IMG/VR virus record: IMGVR_UViG_3300009183_000291
Span: 1-28,356 of that record
DNA: 28,356 nucleotides
Strand: one strand, 5' to 3'
DNA from: a virus
Position numbers and translations under genes: made by a program. Numbering within the stretch: the stretch's first letter is position 1; each line of letters starts with the position of its first letter. Below, in pieces: positions 17,601-25,091 of the stretch. The notes below the pieces were generated by a model. It ran no database searches. It saw nothing but the letters and a program-made list of their open reading frames with translations, and had not been told where the DNA came from.

Positions 17601-20600
17601 CCTCCTGCAAGAGCGCCTGCTGCAGCGCCCACAACTGCTCCAATTGCATTTCCAATACCTGGAACAACAGTTCCTGCTGCTGCACCTACTCCTGCTCCTG
17701 CAGCAACCATTCCTCCAATTCCAACATTTTTATTCATTGATCCAAGACCCATATTTGATAACTTAATTCCTCCAGCATCTTGTGCTGCTTTTGATGTCTT
17801 TCCAACTTGTTTTGTTGATTCTTGAATTAATTGAAGTCTAACCTTAAGTGGTGTTTTTAATAAATTATTTCCATCTGGCCCCATTAATGAATCTAGTTGT
17901 GCAGCCACTGTTAGTCCAAGAGGTAAATCTCCAAGTTCTTGTGCAACATTTACTGCAAGACTTCTTGCTTGTTCTACTGAAAATAATCCAGAAGCAACGC
18001 CTGTTGATAGTTGTGAAAGAAGTTGTTGTTGTGCACCCTGTCTTCCACCAGCATTTTTATCTGTAATGGTTTTTGTAAGTGCAGAAACTATTGATTTTCC
18101 TTGTTCTCCTTGAACAAAAGCAGATCCAAAAGTTGTTTTTCCTGCTTGCACTGAGAATGGACTAAATTGTTTATTTCTCTTATAGTCTGCAAGTTCTTGT
18201 GCTGAAACTTTTCCAGCAAATTTAGCAAGACCTTCTAGTGCTTGTTTAGTTGAAGATATCTGTGTACCTAAATCAAGGGCTTCATAATTTGCTTTATTAA
18301 ATGTGTCTCTAATAGATTTAGTTGCTAAGTAGAATGATCCAAGCATTGCTGTTGCAACAATAAGAGTACTCTTCATAGGAGTTAAAGCCATACTTGATTT
18401 TGTAAGATTTTGGGTAAGCATTGAAATACCCTGGATTGCAAAAATCAAAGGTAAAATTTTTTGAGCAATTTCCCCAAGTTTTCCACCAGTAAAGGATGCA
18501 CCAATTGCTAGTGCTCCAAGTGCACCAGATACTTGTGCTGCTTTTTGTCCATAAACCTTTTGTTCTTTTGTGCTCTGTGTAACCTGTTTTGTTTCTTTTT
18601 CAAGTGCTGCAGTATTTGCTTTTCTTGCTTCTTCTGCTAATTTGAGATTTTTTTCTATTAATGCTCTTGGACCAATGGCGGTTGTTTGAGACATTGGAAC
18701 GCCTACTCCAGAAGATATTTTCCCATCTGGCCCTATAGTAAGACCACTATCTGCTCCAGCCATCCATTTAATACCACGATATCTTGAAGGAATAATAGAC
18801 TCATTTGGCTTTAATGTAACAACTCTATTATCTTTAGCACTTTTTGTTCTTACATTTTTAGGTTTTGGTTTACTGTTTTTATCTGTAATTGGGATATATT
18901 TTCCATTAGCATCTTTAATATATTCGCCTTTTTGTGCTGCAACTTGTTCTGCTTTTTTGCTTTGAGTTGGTTTTTCAGTAATGTCTGTTCTTGCTCCACC
19001 AGCACCCTTACCTAGGGAAACTCTATTTCCATTGTCATCAATATAGTGTAAACCACTTATTTTAGTGTTACCATTTGATCCAGTTCTTGTTACAATGTAG
19101 TGTGCTTTTTCTGGAAAACGATAACTTCCTCTTCCAATTGCTTCTGAAACTTTTTGTCCATTTGGTAATATTTCATCACCATTAATAACTTTAATTGGAT
19201 AGTTTGGAGCACCACCATTTGCAATAGCCTTTTCTAACAGTTGCTGTGCACTCTTTGGTGTGCTTCCTAATCCTGGACCAATAGTATATCCAGATACACT
19301 TTGATACTTTTGCAACATTTTTTGATATGCTGATGTTTGTTTTACTTCAGGTGGTAAATTCTTAAATGCATCTTCTATCATTGAATCTGTAATTCTTAAT
19401 TCAGTTCTTGGTCTACCGCCTGCATTGATAGTTCTTTTTTGAAGTTTTGTTAATATTGCATCATCTATAACTGCTGCTTCTGCTGCAGAAAAACCACTTG
19501 CAGCCCATTTTCCAGGACCTCTTGATATCCACTCTTTTTCAAACTGTGAAAAACTAATGCCATTTCTATTGGCTAATCCTCTATTTAAACTGCCAGAAAA
19601 TGAAAAACCTAGTGAGTGTCTTGTATTTGATGAAGTTTCTTTTCCAGTAGACTTTAAAAACCTCTTATAAAATTCAAGTCTGTTTCTATCATTAGAAGTT
19701 AAATTTTGATTTTCAAGTAATTTATCAATATCCATTTTGCTTGATTGACCAACATGCGTAAATTGATCACCAGCATCTGGAGTTCCTGTTCCAAACTTTT
19801 TAAGTTTACCTGAGAATAATGCAGAAAGAAGTGATCTGCCTTCTGTACTTTGTGCAATCTTTTTTGGAATAACTGCTTCTCCAGGCATAAGCATTGCTGG
19901 AACGCTGTCTTTATTTCCTGTTCCTGGAACATATTCAATGCCTGATGCAAGTCCTTTAGGTGGTTTTCCAGTTTTTCCTGGCATCATCATTCCAGGATTT
20001 ACTCTTGCAAAATTTGCTGCTGCTGCCGTTGCTTGTAAATATGCATTTCTTAATAATGTAACTGCTTCTGTTTCTAATGCAAATTGTTGTGTTAGTCTAT
20101 TATGTGCTTGATTTAAAGATGCTGCAACCGTTGCTGCTTCTATTTGTGCAGAATTCATATATGTTGTTTGTTCTGCAAGTGCTGTTGAACTTCCACCTAA
20201 TTTAGAAAAACCAATTCTCATTGTTAAAAATAATTTAAGAATATTTGCTGCGCCATTGGCAAGAAGACCAAATGTCATAAGCAATGCTGGTCCAACAATT
20301 CCAGCAAGGGTTGTTAATATAACAAGGAATTTTTTAGTTCCATCTCCAAGATTATTAAAACTTTCAAATATTTTTGAAATGCCTTTAATAATTGGTGTTA
20401 CTGCTTGTAAAAATGTTTTTCCTATTGGTGCTATTGATAATTTAAGATCTTGCATAGATGCTTTAAAATTAGTTCCAACAGCATCTTCTACCGTTTTTAG
20501 TTCTCGTTCTGCAAGAATTGCTAGTTCTTCAATTGAAGATTGTGTTAATCCTAAAACACGATTAGCCTGTGTTCCATCTTTTGTTATATTTTGAAAAAGT

Positions 20601-21955
20601 GTTGATAAACGAGCAAATTGGAATTTTCCAAATAATTGTTCAATTGCTCTTGATCTTTCAAGTGGGGCTAATGTATCTAATGCTTGTGCAAATCCTACAA
20701 CTGTTGCTTTTAAGTTTCCAGCATTTCCTTCAACAATTCCTTTTATATTTATACCCATTCCTTGAAGCATTTCTGATGTTTTTTTAGTTGGGTTAATTAA
20801 TGATGCAAGACCAGATTTAAGTGCGTTAGCACCTTCTGATGCATTGATTCCACCTTCCTTCATTGCAGTCATAAAAAATGCAAGATCTTCTACAGATCCA
20901 CCTAGTTGCTTTACAACTGGTCCAGCCTTTGGAATGGCAATAGTTAAATCTTCAATAGATAAAACAGTTTGGTTTTCAACTGAGTTAAGAAAGTTAATTT
21001 TAGATGCAAGATCTTCTGCTGCAATGCCAAAAGCGTTTGTTAAAGATGTTGTAGTTTCAAGTGCTTGACTTTGCTCAACATTACCTAAAATTGCAAGCCT
21101 TGTTGCTTCAGCAACCTGTGCCGTTAATTCTGCACCAGTTTTACCCATAGCAGCAGCCTCTGAAGCCATTCTCATGGTATCTACAACTGCAACACCATAC
21201 TTAGTAAATGACTCAGCAAGTTTTTGAATATCGTCTAATGCTTTTTGTGTTTCTCCAGTAGCAGTAAACATGTCACCATAAACACGTTTAAACTTAATTG
21301 CTTGTGCTTCAAGATCCATAAATGTTTTGGCTGCAGCAGTACCAAAATATGCAAGTGGTACGCTAAAACCAACCATTAATTGACGACCAGCCCATTGTGT
21401 ATTTTTACCAAAATTTAAAAGATTTGTAGATCCTTGTTTAACCAGTTGATTAAACATTGCTTGTTTTTGTGCTGCTAAGGCCGTTTGTGTAGCCATATCT
21501 TTCATATTAAGATCTTTTGGCATTATTGCAATTGCTTGCATTGCTCCGTTGGCATCTCTGCCCATCTTGATATACTGTGTCTGCATTTTCTTGACACGTT
21601 CTTCGGCTACCCTGCCAATTGTGTCAAATTCAGTTCTGAATACTTTTCCAAATGTTTTTGTTGCACCACCTGCATAACGGAAATACTCACGCATTGAAAG
21701 TTTATTGTTTTCAAGTGCGTGAGTAAATGATTCCGTTGATGTTCTTACATAGCCCATCTGGGCTGTAAATTTACCTGTTGCATTAATTGAGTTTAATAGA
21801 TTAGTCTGTAAACCCTTTTGAGCAAGTTGTGCTGCTGCACTGCCTTTTGCAACATTGGAATAAAAAAGTGCTAACTGTTTTTGTAAGGCTTTAAGTTCTG
21901 CTAACGCTGCTGACGTATCAATATGTACGCCAATATTGGCATTAACATCACTCAT
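14636..21955 (-). CDS. Tape measure protein
   Basis: 2439 residues, the largest gene; it sets tail length and occupies the tube lumen. At about 1.5 angstroms per residue it predicts a tail near 360 nm. The N-terminal third has the TP901/PhageMin core character (NTQWAGRQLMVGFSVPLAYFG, long Ala-rich helices). Hydrophobic stretches lie near 545-580 and 1165-1215, a glycine-zipper segment near 1411-1461, and long coiled coils at about 2000-2280. The tape measure signature VPAMLxPGE occurs twice (about 685-693 and 2340-2348), with a degenerate copy (LKPNESIIPSRY) near 1048; a non-repetitive polar domain of about 340 residues separates the first and the degenerate copy. It ends in a basic tip (DAQRIRRQRA). 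The ATG at 21955 is led by GAGGTG nine bases upstream. Confidence 0.96.
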   Translation of the reverse strand: MSDVNANIGVHIDTSAALAELKALQKQLALFYSNVAKGSAAAQLAQKGLQTNLLNSINATGKFTAQMGYVRTSTESFTHALENNKLSMREYFRYAGGATKTFGKVFRTEFDTIGRVAEERVKKMQTQYIKMGRDANGAMQAIAIMPKDLNMKDMATQTALAAQKQAMFNQLVKQGSTNLLNFGKNTQWAGRQLMVGFSVPLAYFGTAAAKTFMDLEAQAIKFKRVYGDMFTATGETQKALDDIQKLAESFTKYGVAVVDTMRMASEAAAMGKTGAELTAQVAEATRLAILGNVEQSQALETTTSLTNAFGIAAEDLASKINFLNSVENQTVLSIEDLTIAIPKAGPVVKQLGGSVEDLAFFMTAMKEGGINASEGANALKSGLASLINPTKKTSEMLQGMGINIKGIVEGNAGNLKATVVGFAQALDTLAPLERSRAIEQLFGKFQFARLSTLFQNITKDGTQANRVLGLTQSSIEELAILAERELKTVEDAVGTNFKASMQDLKLSIAPIGKTFLQAVTPIIKGISKIFESFNNLGDGTKKFLVILTTLAGIVGPALLMTFGLLANGAANILKLFLTMRIGFSKLGGSSTALAEQTTYMNSAQIEAATVAASLNQAHNRLTQQFALETEAVTLLRNAYLQATAAAANFARVNPGMMMPGKTGKPPKGLASGIEYVPGTGNKDSVPAMLMPGEAVIPKKIAQSTEGRSLLSALFSGKLKKFGTGTPDAGDQFTHVGQSSKMDIDKLLENQNLTSNDRNRLEFYKRFLKSTGKETSSNTRHSLGFSFSGSLNRGLANRNGISFSQFEKEWISRGPGKWAASGFSAAEAAVIDDAILTKLQKRTINAGGRPRTELRITDSMIEDAFKNLPPEVKQTSAYQKMLQKYQSVSGYTIGPGLGSTPKSAQQLLEKAIANGGAPNYPIKVINGDEILPNGQKVSEAIGRGSYRFPEKAHYIVTRTGSNGNTKISGLHYIDDNGNRVSLGKGAGGARTDITEKPTQSKKAEQVAAQKGEYIKDANGKYIPITDKNSKPKPKNVRTKSAKDNRVVTLKPNESIIPSRYRGIKWMAGADSGLTIGPDGKISSGVGVPMSQTTAIGPRALIEKNLKLAEEARKANTAALEKETKQVTQSTKEQKVYGQKAAQVSGALGALAIGASFTGGKLGEIAQKILPLIFAIQGISMLTQNLTKSSMALTPMKSTLIVATAMLGSFYLATKSIRDTFNKANYEALDLGTQISSTKQALEGLAKFAGKVSAQELADYKRNKQFSPFSVQAGKTTFGSAFVQGEQGKSIVSALTKTITDKNAGGRQGAQQQLLSQLSTGVASGLFSVEQARSLAVNVAQELGDLPLGLTVAAQLDSLMGPDGNNLLKTPLKVRLQLIQESTKQVGKTSKAAQDAGGIKLSNMGLGSMNKNVGIGGMVAAGAGVGAAAGTVVPGIGNAIGAVVGAAAGALAGGFIAVKAIAGQAKVVGQLTGAAVASQQAALNQQNELRASLDQYYEKLIKQAEAEGNIVRVKELQNKLIAARNILDKQSLKTNQAVLTAYNSSKGNTQAGLLNAAKESAKAQYKGTGQEQFVGAAQELLKGVSGKNEYVLTVNMGAGNIAPSDMITLVNVLGNDKKSFDKVVNIMTRFGGKTGAQVSQVIGAFVDKEGKQNTKVSTDFIAKLDLQKKGPEAQQFIDFYAALGQSAGILDVGIVADYYLNDKNKGAKAALQGVFDAIKKNEGKLDLAVATTFLPPKAMGAIDIDYFNKLNQAQKAVYLQEVATIINMDQAKIQGSEDFKKWQQESGPLGGSQYKNLSMPLQIQKYADALGQTVTNARVDLTIAPPVGGENPGPGQRPTYLDDLLTRLKRVRDASINAQGGLEELRRVMLKAGGDIKIFKGIDQQLAKLGASGELIDFIGGLEPAIQKKFIKIKNGIVTLTKDGEKLFKSFNEAILGDFENNNKQLAKEFSLQSQKFRELTAAGISAADALELITNADNAAALAAAKTTEEYKRLVNSIKERKKAEEDMLLTTDPSRYWQMQTDKAMEYYDVLEREARRSFQPQIDKLQEVIDLNNKLIDTKQREIEIKYDRPIAALEAQSTILNHDLSLMDKSAQGINDKYDAQEKALSAIQQVNQQIIDQENGRLDIASALSVGDISAAAKAIQQVRATSAAGAQQRATDSISSARQFEIDNLKNAQGLTRKQIEEQIYQIGEKTYALEQAKIPLMQQIQALQDANYNIQVNQLLPLQEGLNQRLQSLDLERQKYTDIQLAIDSAKVKSIEYQNELKNAQDKAQGILNTIKKLDTTVTTTHIINTVYTTSGSPTTKGKTNMYGGKITPMSMGGMVPKYMAVGGRIGSDTVPAMLTPGEFVMNKKATQEFGPLLSMLNESKYPSMIGSGLSGQVPINSVSTSVSDNSTAVYNYSLGFNVNGSNANPNEIANAVMTKIKQVDAQRIRRQRA

Positions 21956-21980
21956 TTAGTTTTACACCTCTTTTTAGTTA

Positions 21981-22316
21981 TTAATTATTTGATGCAAGCA
22001 CTGTATTTAGTAGTGCATTTGCATCTGTAAGTTTAACTCCAGATGCTGCTTCAATAATTTCATAAACTGTTGGAAGGTCTAAAATTTCCTCCAGTTTTTT
22101 AATGTCTTCAGCAATTTCAGGCTTATATTGTTCCATAGCAATTTGAACACATTCTAGAAGCAATGTCATTGATTTTTCATTGTCTTCTGCCACTGCTGCT
22201 ACACCTTCAAACTTTTTCATAAATGGACGAAGCAAAGAAATCTTAAGTGGGCGCACTTTGATTTTTGTTCCATCCATTAAAGTCAGTTCTGACCCCTCAT
22301 GTACTGTTGTTGCCAT
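21981..22316 (-). CDS. Tail assembly chaperone, short form (G-like)
   Basis: 111 residues. It aligns along its whole length with residues 1-96 of the long chaperone encoded just upstream: both begin MATTV, then share xxDG, PLKI, LR-FM--FE-V, ECV-IAM-QY-PEI and DxPTxY--I. By hand roughly 40 of 96 aligned positions are identical with one gap. It stops just after the shared domain, so it lacks the long form's C-terminal half. It should coat the tape measure protein during tail assembly, as lambda gpG does. It has its own extended -10 (TGCTATAAT) and a strong Shine-Dalgarno AGGAGG seven bases from the ATG, both better than those of the long form, which implies higher expression. It lies immediately before the tape measure gene. 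Confidence 0.85.
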   Translation of the reverse strand: MATTVHEGSELTLMDGTKIKVRPLKISLLRPFMKKFEGVAAVAEDNEKSMTLLLECVQIAMEQYKPEIAEDIKKLEEILDLPTVYEIIEAASGVKLTDANALLNTVLASNN

Positions 22317-22323
22317 TGATTTT

Positions 22324-22329
22324 CCTCCT
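22324..22329 (-). promoter_or_regulatory. Strong Shine-Dalgarno of the short tail chaperone
   Basis: AGGAGG on the minus strand, seven bases before the ATG at 22316. It contrasts with the long chaperone's weak AGAAAG and supports unequal output of the two paralogues. Confidence 0.8.
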
Positions 22330-22344
22330 ATATAGGCTAAGTTA

Positions 22345-22353
22345 ATTATAGCA
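22345..22353 (-). promoter_or_regulatory. Extended -10 promoter of the short tail chaperone
   Basis: Minus strand TGCTATAAT, a perfect extended -10 (TGn plus TATAAT), in the 45-base gap between the two chaperone genes. No convincing -35 is present (TTAGAA 16 bases upstream at best). Predicted transcription start is near 22338, giving a leader of about 22 bases that contains AGGAGG. Confidence 0.58.
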
Positions 22354-22361
22354 TAAAAACA

Positions 22362-23057
22362 TTATTTTCTAAGGTCTTCATAATCAATACCCATTCCAAT
22401 TCCAAACCCTGCTTGCCTTGCATTCTGACCTTGAAGTGCTAATATATCATTGCTGTCATTTGTTGCACCTTGACTAAATACTCTTGCCTTCATATCTTCC
22501 CATTCTTTTTGTCCCTTCTCAGATCCAGACTGTTTATCTAAATCTACTCCCTGTATTGCTGCAAGAAATTTTTTTTCTTCATAGTCAAGTTCTCTACGGC
22601 TTGAAATGGTTGCCATTAATTCTGGCATTGATAAAGATTCTTCAAGTTCTTTATAATCCTTCCAGATACCAAGCAAAAAAGCCTCAGACTCTATTTTTGC
22701 AAGATCCAGGTCTGACCATGTTGCTCCACTATCTGTTGCTTGATCTTTTACAGTTTCTTCTGATTTTTGATTAATCTTAATTCCAGCAGACACATCTAGT
22801 ATTTTATAAATTGTTGGCATATCAAAACTATCTTCTACTGCTTCTTTTGTTTTTGATATTTCTGGATAGTATTGTTTCATTGCTATTCTTACGCATTCAA
22901 CTAAACTTTCTATGGCTTCGTCATCATTTTTTGTTAATTTAACATCTTCAAATGCCTCCATAAATTCACGTAAATATTTTATTTTTAATGGAGTTATCTC
23001 TAATTCTGAACCATCAATTAGATTTATTATTTTGCTTTGATATACAGTTGTTGCCAT
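22362..23057 (-). CDS. Tail assembly chaperone, long form (GT-like)
   Basis: 231 residues. Residues 1-96 are the shared chaperone domain also found in the short paralogue. Residues 113-231 (SEAFLLGIWKDYKELEESL, MPELMATISSRRELDYE, KARVFSQGATNDSNDI, GFGIGMGIDYEDL) are the T-like C-terminal domain I associate with long tail chaperones of actinobacterial phages; in lambda-like systems this part recruits major tail subunits to the tape measure/gpG complex. Here it is encoded in one continuous frame, so no frameshift is needed. The ATG at 23057 has only AGAAAG as ribosome binding site and lies nine bases after a -10-like TAGAAT, so a transcript from it would be nearly leaderless. Expected to be the minor partner in stoichiometry. 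Confidence 0.87.
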   Translation of the reverse strand: MATTVYQSKIINLIDGSELEITPLKIKYLREFMEAFEDVKLTKNDDEAIESLVECVRIAMKQYYPEISKTKEAVEDSFDMPTIYKILDVSAGIKINQKSEETVKDQATDSGATWSDLDLAKIESEAFLLGIWKDYKELEESLSMPELMATISSRRELDYEEKKFLAAIQGVDLDKQSGSEKGQKEWEDMKARVFSQGATNDSNDILALQGQNARQAGFGIGMGIDYEDLRK

Positions 23058-23066
23058 AATCTTTCT

Positions 23067-23075
23067 ATTCTACCA
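23067..23075 (-). promoter_or_regulatory. Extended -10 promoter of the long tail chaperone
   Basis: Minus strand TGGTAGAAT, five of six -10 matches plus the TGn extension, placed directly after the U-tract of the upstream terminator. No -35 is seen. The predicted start of transcription is near 23060, only about three bases before the ATG at 23057. Confidence 0.48.
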
Positions 23076-23080
23076 TAGGC

Positions 23081-23111
23081 AAAACAAAAAACCCACCTCG
23101 TTAGAGATGGG
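23081..23111 (-). terminator. Rho-independent terminator after the major tail protein
   Basis: Transcribed on the minus strand: CCCATCTC, loop TAAC, GAGGTGGG (8 base pairs with one G-U), followed by TTTTTTGTTTT. It begins 23 bases after the stop of the major tail gene. It should end most transcripts of that gene and lower read-through into the chaperones. Confidence 0.9.
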
Positions 23112-23134
23112 CTTTAAGTTAATCTAAATCTAGA

Positions 23135-23767
23135 TTATGACTGGCCCCAAGTACGATCTACGATCTTACCGTAAGAACCTGATACATCTTCAGGAAGAAG
23201 ACGGAATGAAACTTCAAACATTGATGGCTCATCACGCTTAGCGGATACAGTTACGTTCTCAATTGATAGAGCACGGTAGGCTGTATAAACACGCTCAACG
23301 GTGTCAGATGCATCGCAATCTCCAGTTCCTGGACCAACAGCAACGATTCCTCGTTCTACTGGACATTCTCCAAGTTCACCTGCAGATAGGTTAAGAACCT
23401 GACCTGTAGATGCTGCCTTGTTTCCTGTAAGTTGTGTGTCTTTGAATGCTAGTGCAAGAAGCAAGTTTTCTAATGTTGCTTCAGCAAAAGCGGTAGCAAG
23501 ATTAACTTGCATACCTTGCTTATATAGTTTTGCAACGTCAAGAATCTGATCAACTGCAACCTCACCGAAATCAGGTTGGAATTGTAGTTCAAGACCGTTC
23601 ATTGTGTAACCTACGTTAGTATAGGCTGCATCCGCTGAAAGCGTAGTCTTGAAAGACTCGCTTGAATCAAAACCTTCCAGTGTTCCTGGAGTAAGTGTTG
23701 TGTCTGCAACGAATAGTGCTGCTGCACCAACGATAATGTTATTTGACGTACCACGGCTATATGGCAT
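23135..23767 (-). CDS. Major tail (tube) protein
   Basis: 210 residues, the right size and place (directly before the chaperones and tape measure) for the tail tube subunit. The sequence is a beta-rich tube fold type: GAAALFVADTTLTPG, then YTMNGLELQFQPDFGEVAVDQ, a central helix (KLYKQGMQVNLATAFAEAT) and late strands (RALSIENVTVSAKRDEP, SMFEVSFRLLPED). Codon use is distinctly richer in G and C than neighbouring tail genes, as in the capsid gene, fitting very high expression. The ATG at 23767 has GAGGTG eight to nine bases upstream. A TATAAT lies about 60 bases upstream and a strong terminator just downstream, so it can be transcribed as its own unit. Confidence 0.9.
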   Translation of the reverse strand: MPYSRGTSNNIIVGAAALFVADTTLTPGTLEGFDSSESFKTTLSADAAYTNVGYTMNGLELQFQPDFGEVAVDQILDVAKLYKQGMQVNLATAFAEATLENLLLALAFKDTQLTGNKAASTGQVLNLSAGELGECPVERGIVAVGPGTGDCDASDTVERVYTAYRALSIENVTVSAKRDEPSMFEVSFRLLPEDVSGSYGKIVDRTWGQS

Positions 23768-23826
23768 ATTGGTTCACCTCTTTCATAAAGTATTATTAAG
23801 TTGTTTGGCGTGTTTCCTCAAGACTA

Positions 23827-23832
23827 ATTATA
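23827..23832 (-). promoter_or_regulatory. -10 element of a probable major tail protein promoter
   Basis: TATAAT on the minus strand in the 72-base gap before the gene; the preceding bases are TTG rather than TGn, and the -35 region (TTCTAG at 17 bases) is poor. Predicted start near 23820, giving a leader of about 53 bases ending in GAGGTG. Placement between a stop and a highly expressed gene supports it. Confidence 0.5.
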
Positions 23833-23839
23833 CAACCTT

Positions 23840-24409
23840 TTATGTATATCTAGAATCTGGCTCAGTCTTAATATGATAGTCATATTCAACAATAATCTTG
23901 TTTACAAATAGGGTTCTAGCCGAAGCAAGTTCTGCTACGTCTCTACTTTCGTCTGCCTGATATACCCTGGTATTATGGAAGAAAATGTTATATGGAATTA
24001 CGCTTTCCTGGGAATTTAAAATGGGGTTATTTGCTGCCCATGAGTTAATGTCTTGAGCAGATGAATCTTCACGATCCAGGGCATTTGATATTACACGAAT
24101 AGAGTCTATGAGTTTTCCAACATCTGTAGAATATAAGAAATAGATTAACTGCTCTCTCTTACGAGCATAGAATGGTGTTGGTCTAAACCTCATAAGTCTG
24201 TCATATACAACTAGCAGCGGACTCTCTGTCTGTCTAATTATAATGCTATCGTTATATAGGTCTTCAATATTTGTTGGAAACTGGGCTGGAACCATTGGAC
24301 TTGGATTAACTAAGTCTGCATCTGCAATTAAATTATAGTGAGCCAACTCCGAAAGAATATAACCATTCAAAAATGTTGGTGGAAATCCAGTGTCTGTTAA
24401 TATAGTCAT
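23840..24409 (-). CDS. Tail terminator-like / tail completion protein
   Basis: 189 residues. It lies between the neck proteins and the major tail gene, the normal place of the tail terminator that caps the tube end and joins it to the head. The sequence has a long helix-strand pattern (LLVVYDRLMRFRPTPFYARKR, IYFLYSTDVGKLIDSIRVISNAL) and ends in a strand (TLFVNKIIVEYDYHIK), compatible with the alpha/beta fold of terminator proteins. No Shine-Dalgarno of strength is near the ATG; a GGAG lies about 13 bases upstream in the end of the preceding gene. The assignment is by position and general fold only. Confidence 0.8.
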   Translation of the reverse strand: MTILTDTGFPPTFLNGYILSELAHYNLIADADLVNPSPMVPAQFPTNIEDLYNDSIIIRQTESPLLVVYDRLMRFRPTPFYARKREQLIYFLYSTDVGKLIDSIRVISNALDREDSSAQDINSWAANNPILNSQESVIPYNIFFHNTRVYQADESRDVAELASARTLFVNKIIVEYDYHIKTEPDSRYT

Positions 24410-24413
24410 AGGT

Positions 24414-25091
24414 CTATTCTACTCCAATTGTTGCATTGGCAATCCATTTAAATCCAGTTTCAATACCTTTGCTTCTTCCCATTCTTGATCCAGATTTTAG
24501 ATTCTTTTTATATAATGTTGGTTTTTTAATATATTCATAAAGTCCAGAAGATTTAATAAATGATTGTTTAAAATATCTTAAAATGAATTCATCAACTGTT
24601 GACTCAAAACTTCCATAAACTTGATCCCCACCTGGGTTATCAACTACTATTGGCTTTCTTGTAAAAATTTCTCCGTTTGGTCCATTAAATTTTAATACTT
24701 GTGATTTTGTTGGGGAAATCGTTACTGGAATTCCATCTTCCATTATTTTTGCTTTATTATAAAAAGGAACTGTCATGTTCTCTGAAATTGTTCTTGATTG
24801 TCTAAACTTAGAATTTAAAGACAGTCCAAGATTACTAACTGTGTAATTCAAATCAAATAATCTTGAACTTGGACTTCCAGTTTGATTCCACTCATATATA
24901 TGATGTAGTGCTTTTGGGTTTGATCGTGCTTGAACATCTATATATTGTGATAGTGCTTGAATGACACCAACACCAAGTTTATCCAAAAATACTCTTTTAC
25001 CTTTTTGTATGCCATCTAAGAAACCAAATGAATAGTTAACTATATTGTTCATCTGCATTTCAAAACTTTTAGAGTTCATTGTGACTATCAT
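24414..25091 (-). CDS. Neck / tail-completion-like protein
   Basis: 225 residues with a long N-terminal helix (MQMNNIVNYSFGFLDGIQKGK), a basic C-terminus (KKPTLYKKNLKSGSRMGRSKG) and beta-like middle. It lies in the block that normally encodes head-tail joining proteins and may correspond to the HK97 gp10-type tail-completion family. The ATG overlaps the previous stop by one base (TAATG); a second in-frame ATG at 25079 is possible. Family not established from motifs. Confidence 0.78.
   Translation of the reverse strand: MIVTMNSKSFEMQMNNIVNYSFGFLDGIQKGKRVFLDKLGVGVIQALSQYIDVQARSNPKALHHIYEWNQTGSPSSRLFDLNYTVSNLGLSLNSKFRQSRTISENMTVPFYNKAKIMEDGIPVTISPTKSQVLKFNGPNGEIFTRKPIVVDNPGGDQVYGSFESTVDEFILRYFKQSFIKSSGLYEYIKKPTLYKKNLKSGSRMGRSKGIETGFKWIANATIGVE

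Noticed and set aside
18800-19900. Intein or homing endonuclease within the tape measure gene
   Set aside because: The polar insert has no intein splice-site residues or LAGLIDADG/HNH-like motif that I can see.
21961-22316. Programmed -1 frameshift extending the short chaperone
   Set aside because: No slippery heptamer was seen near its end and the sequence beyond it is the tape measure leader, without a T-like frame; the long form is a separate intact gene.
23755-23784. Nine-codon upstream open frame overlapping the major tail start
   Set aside because: No ribosome binding site precedes its ATG; the overlap with the Shine-Dalgarno region is probably chance.
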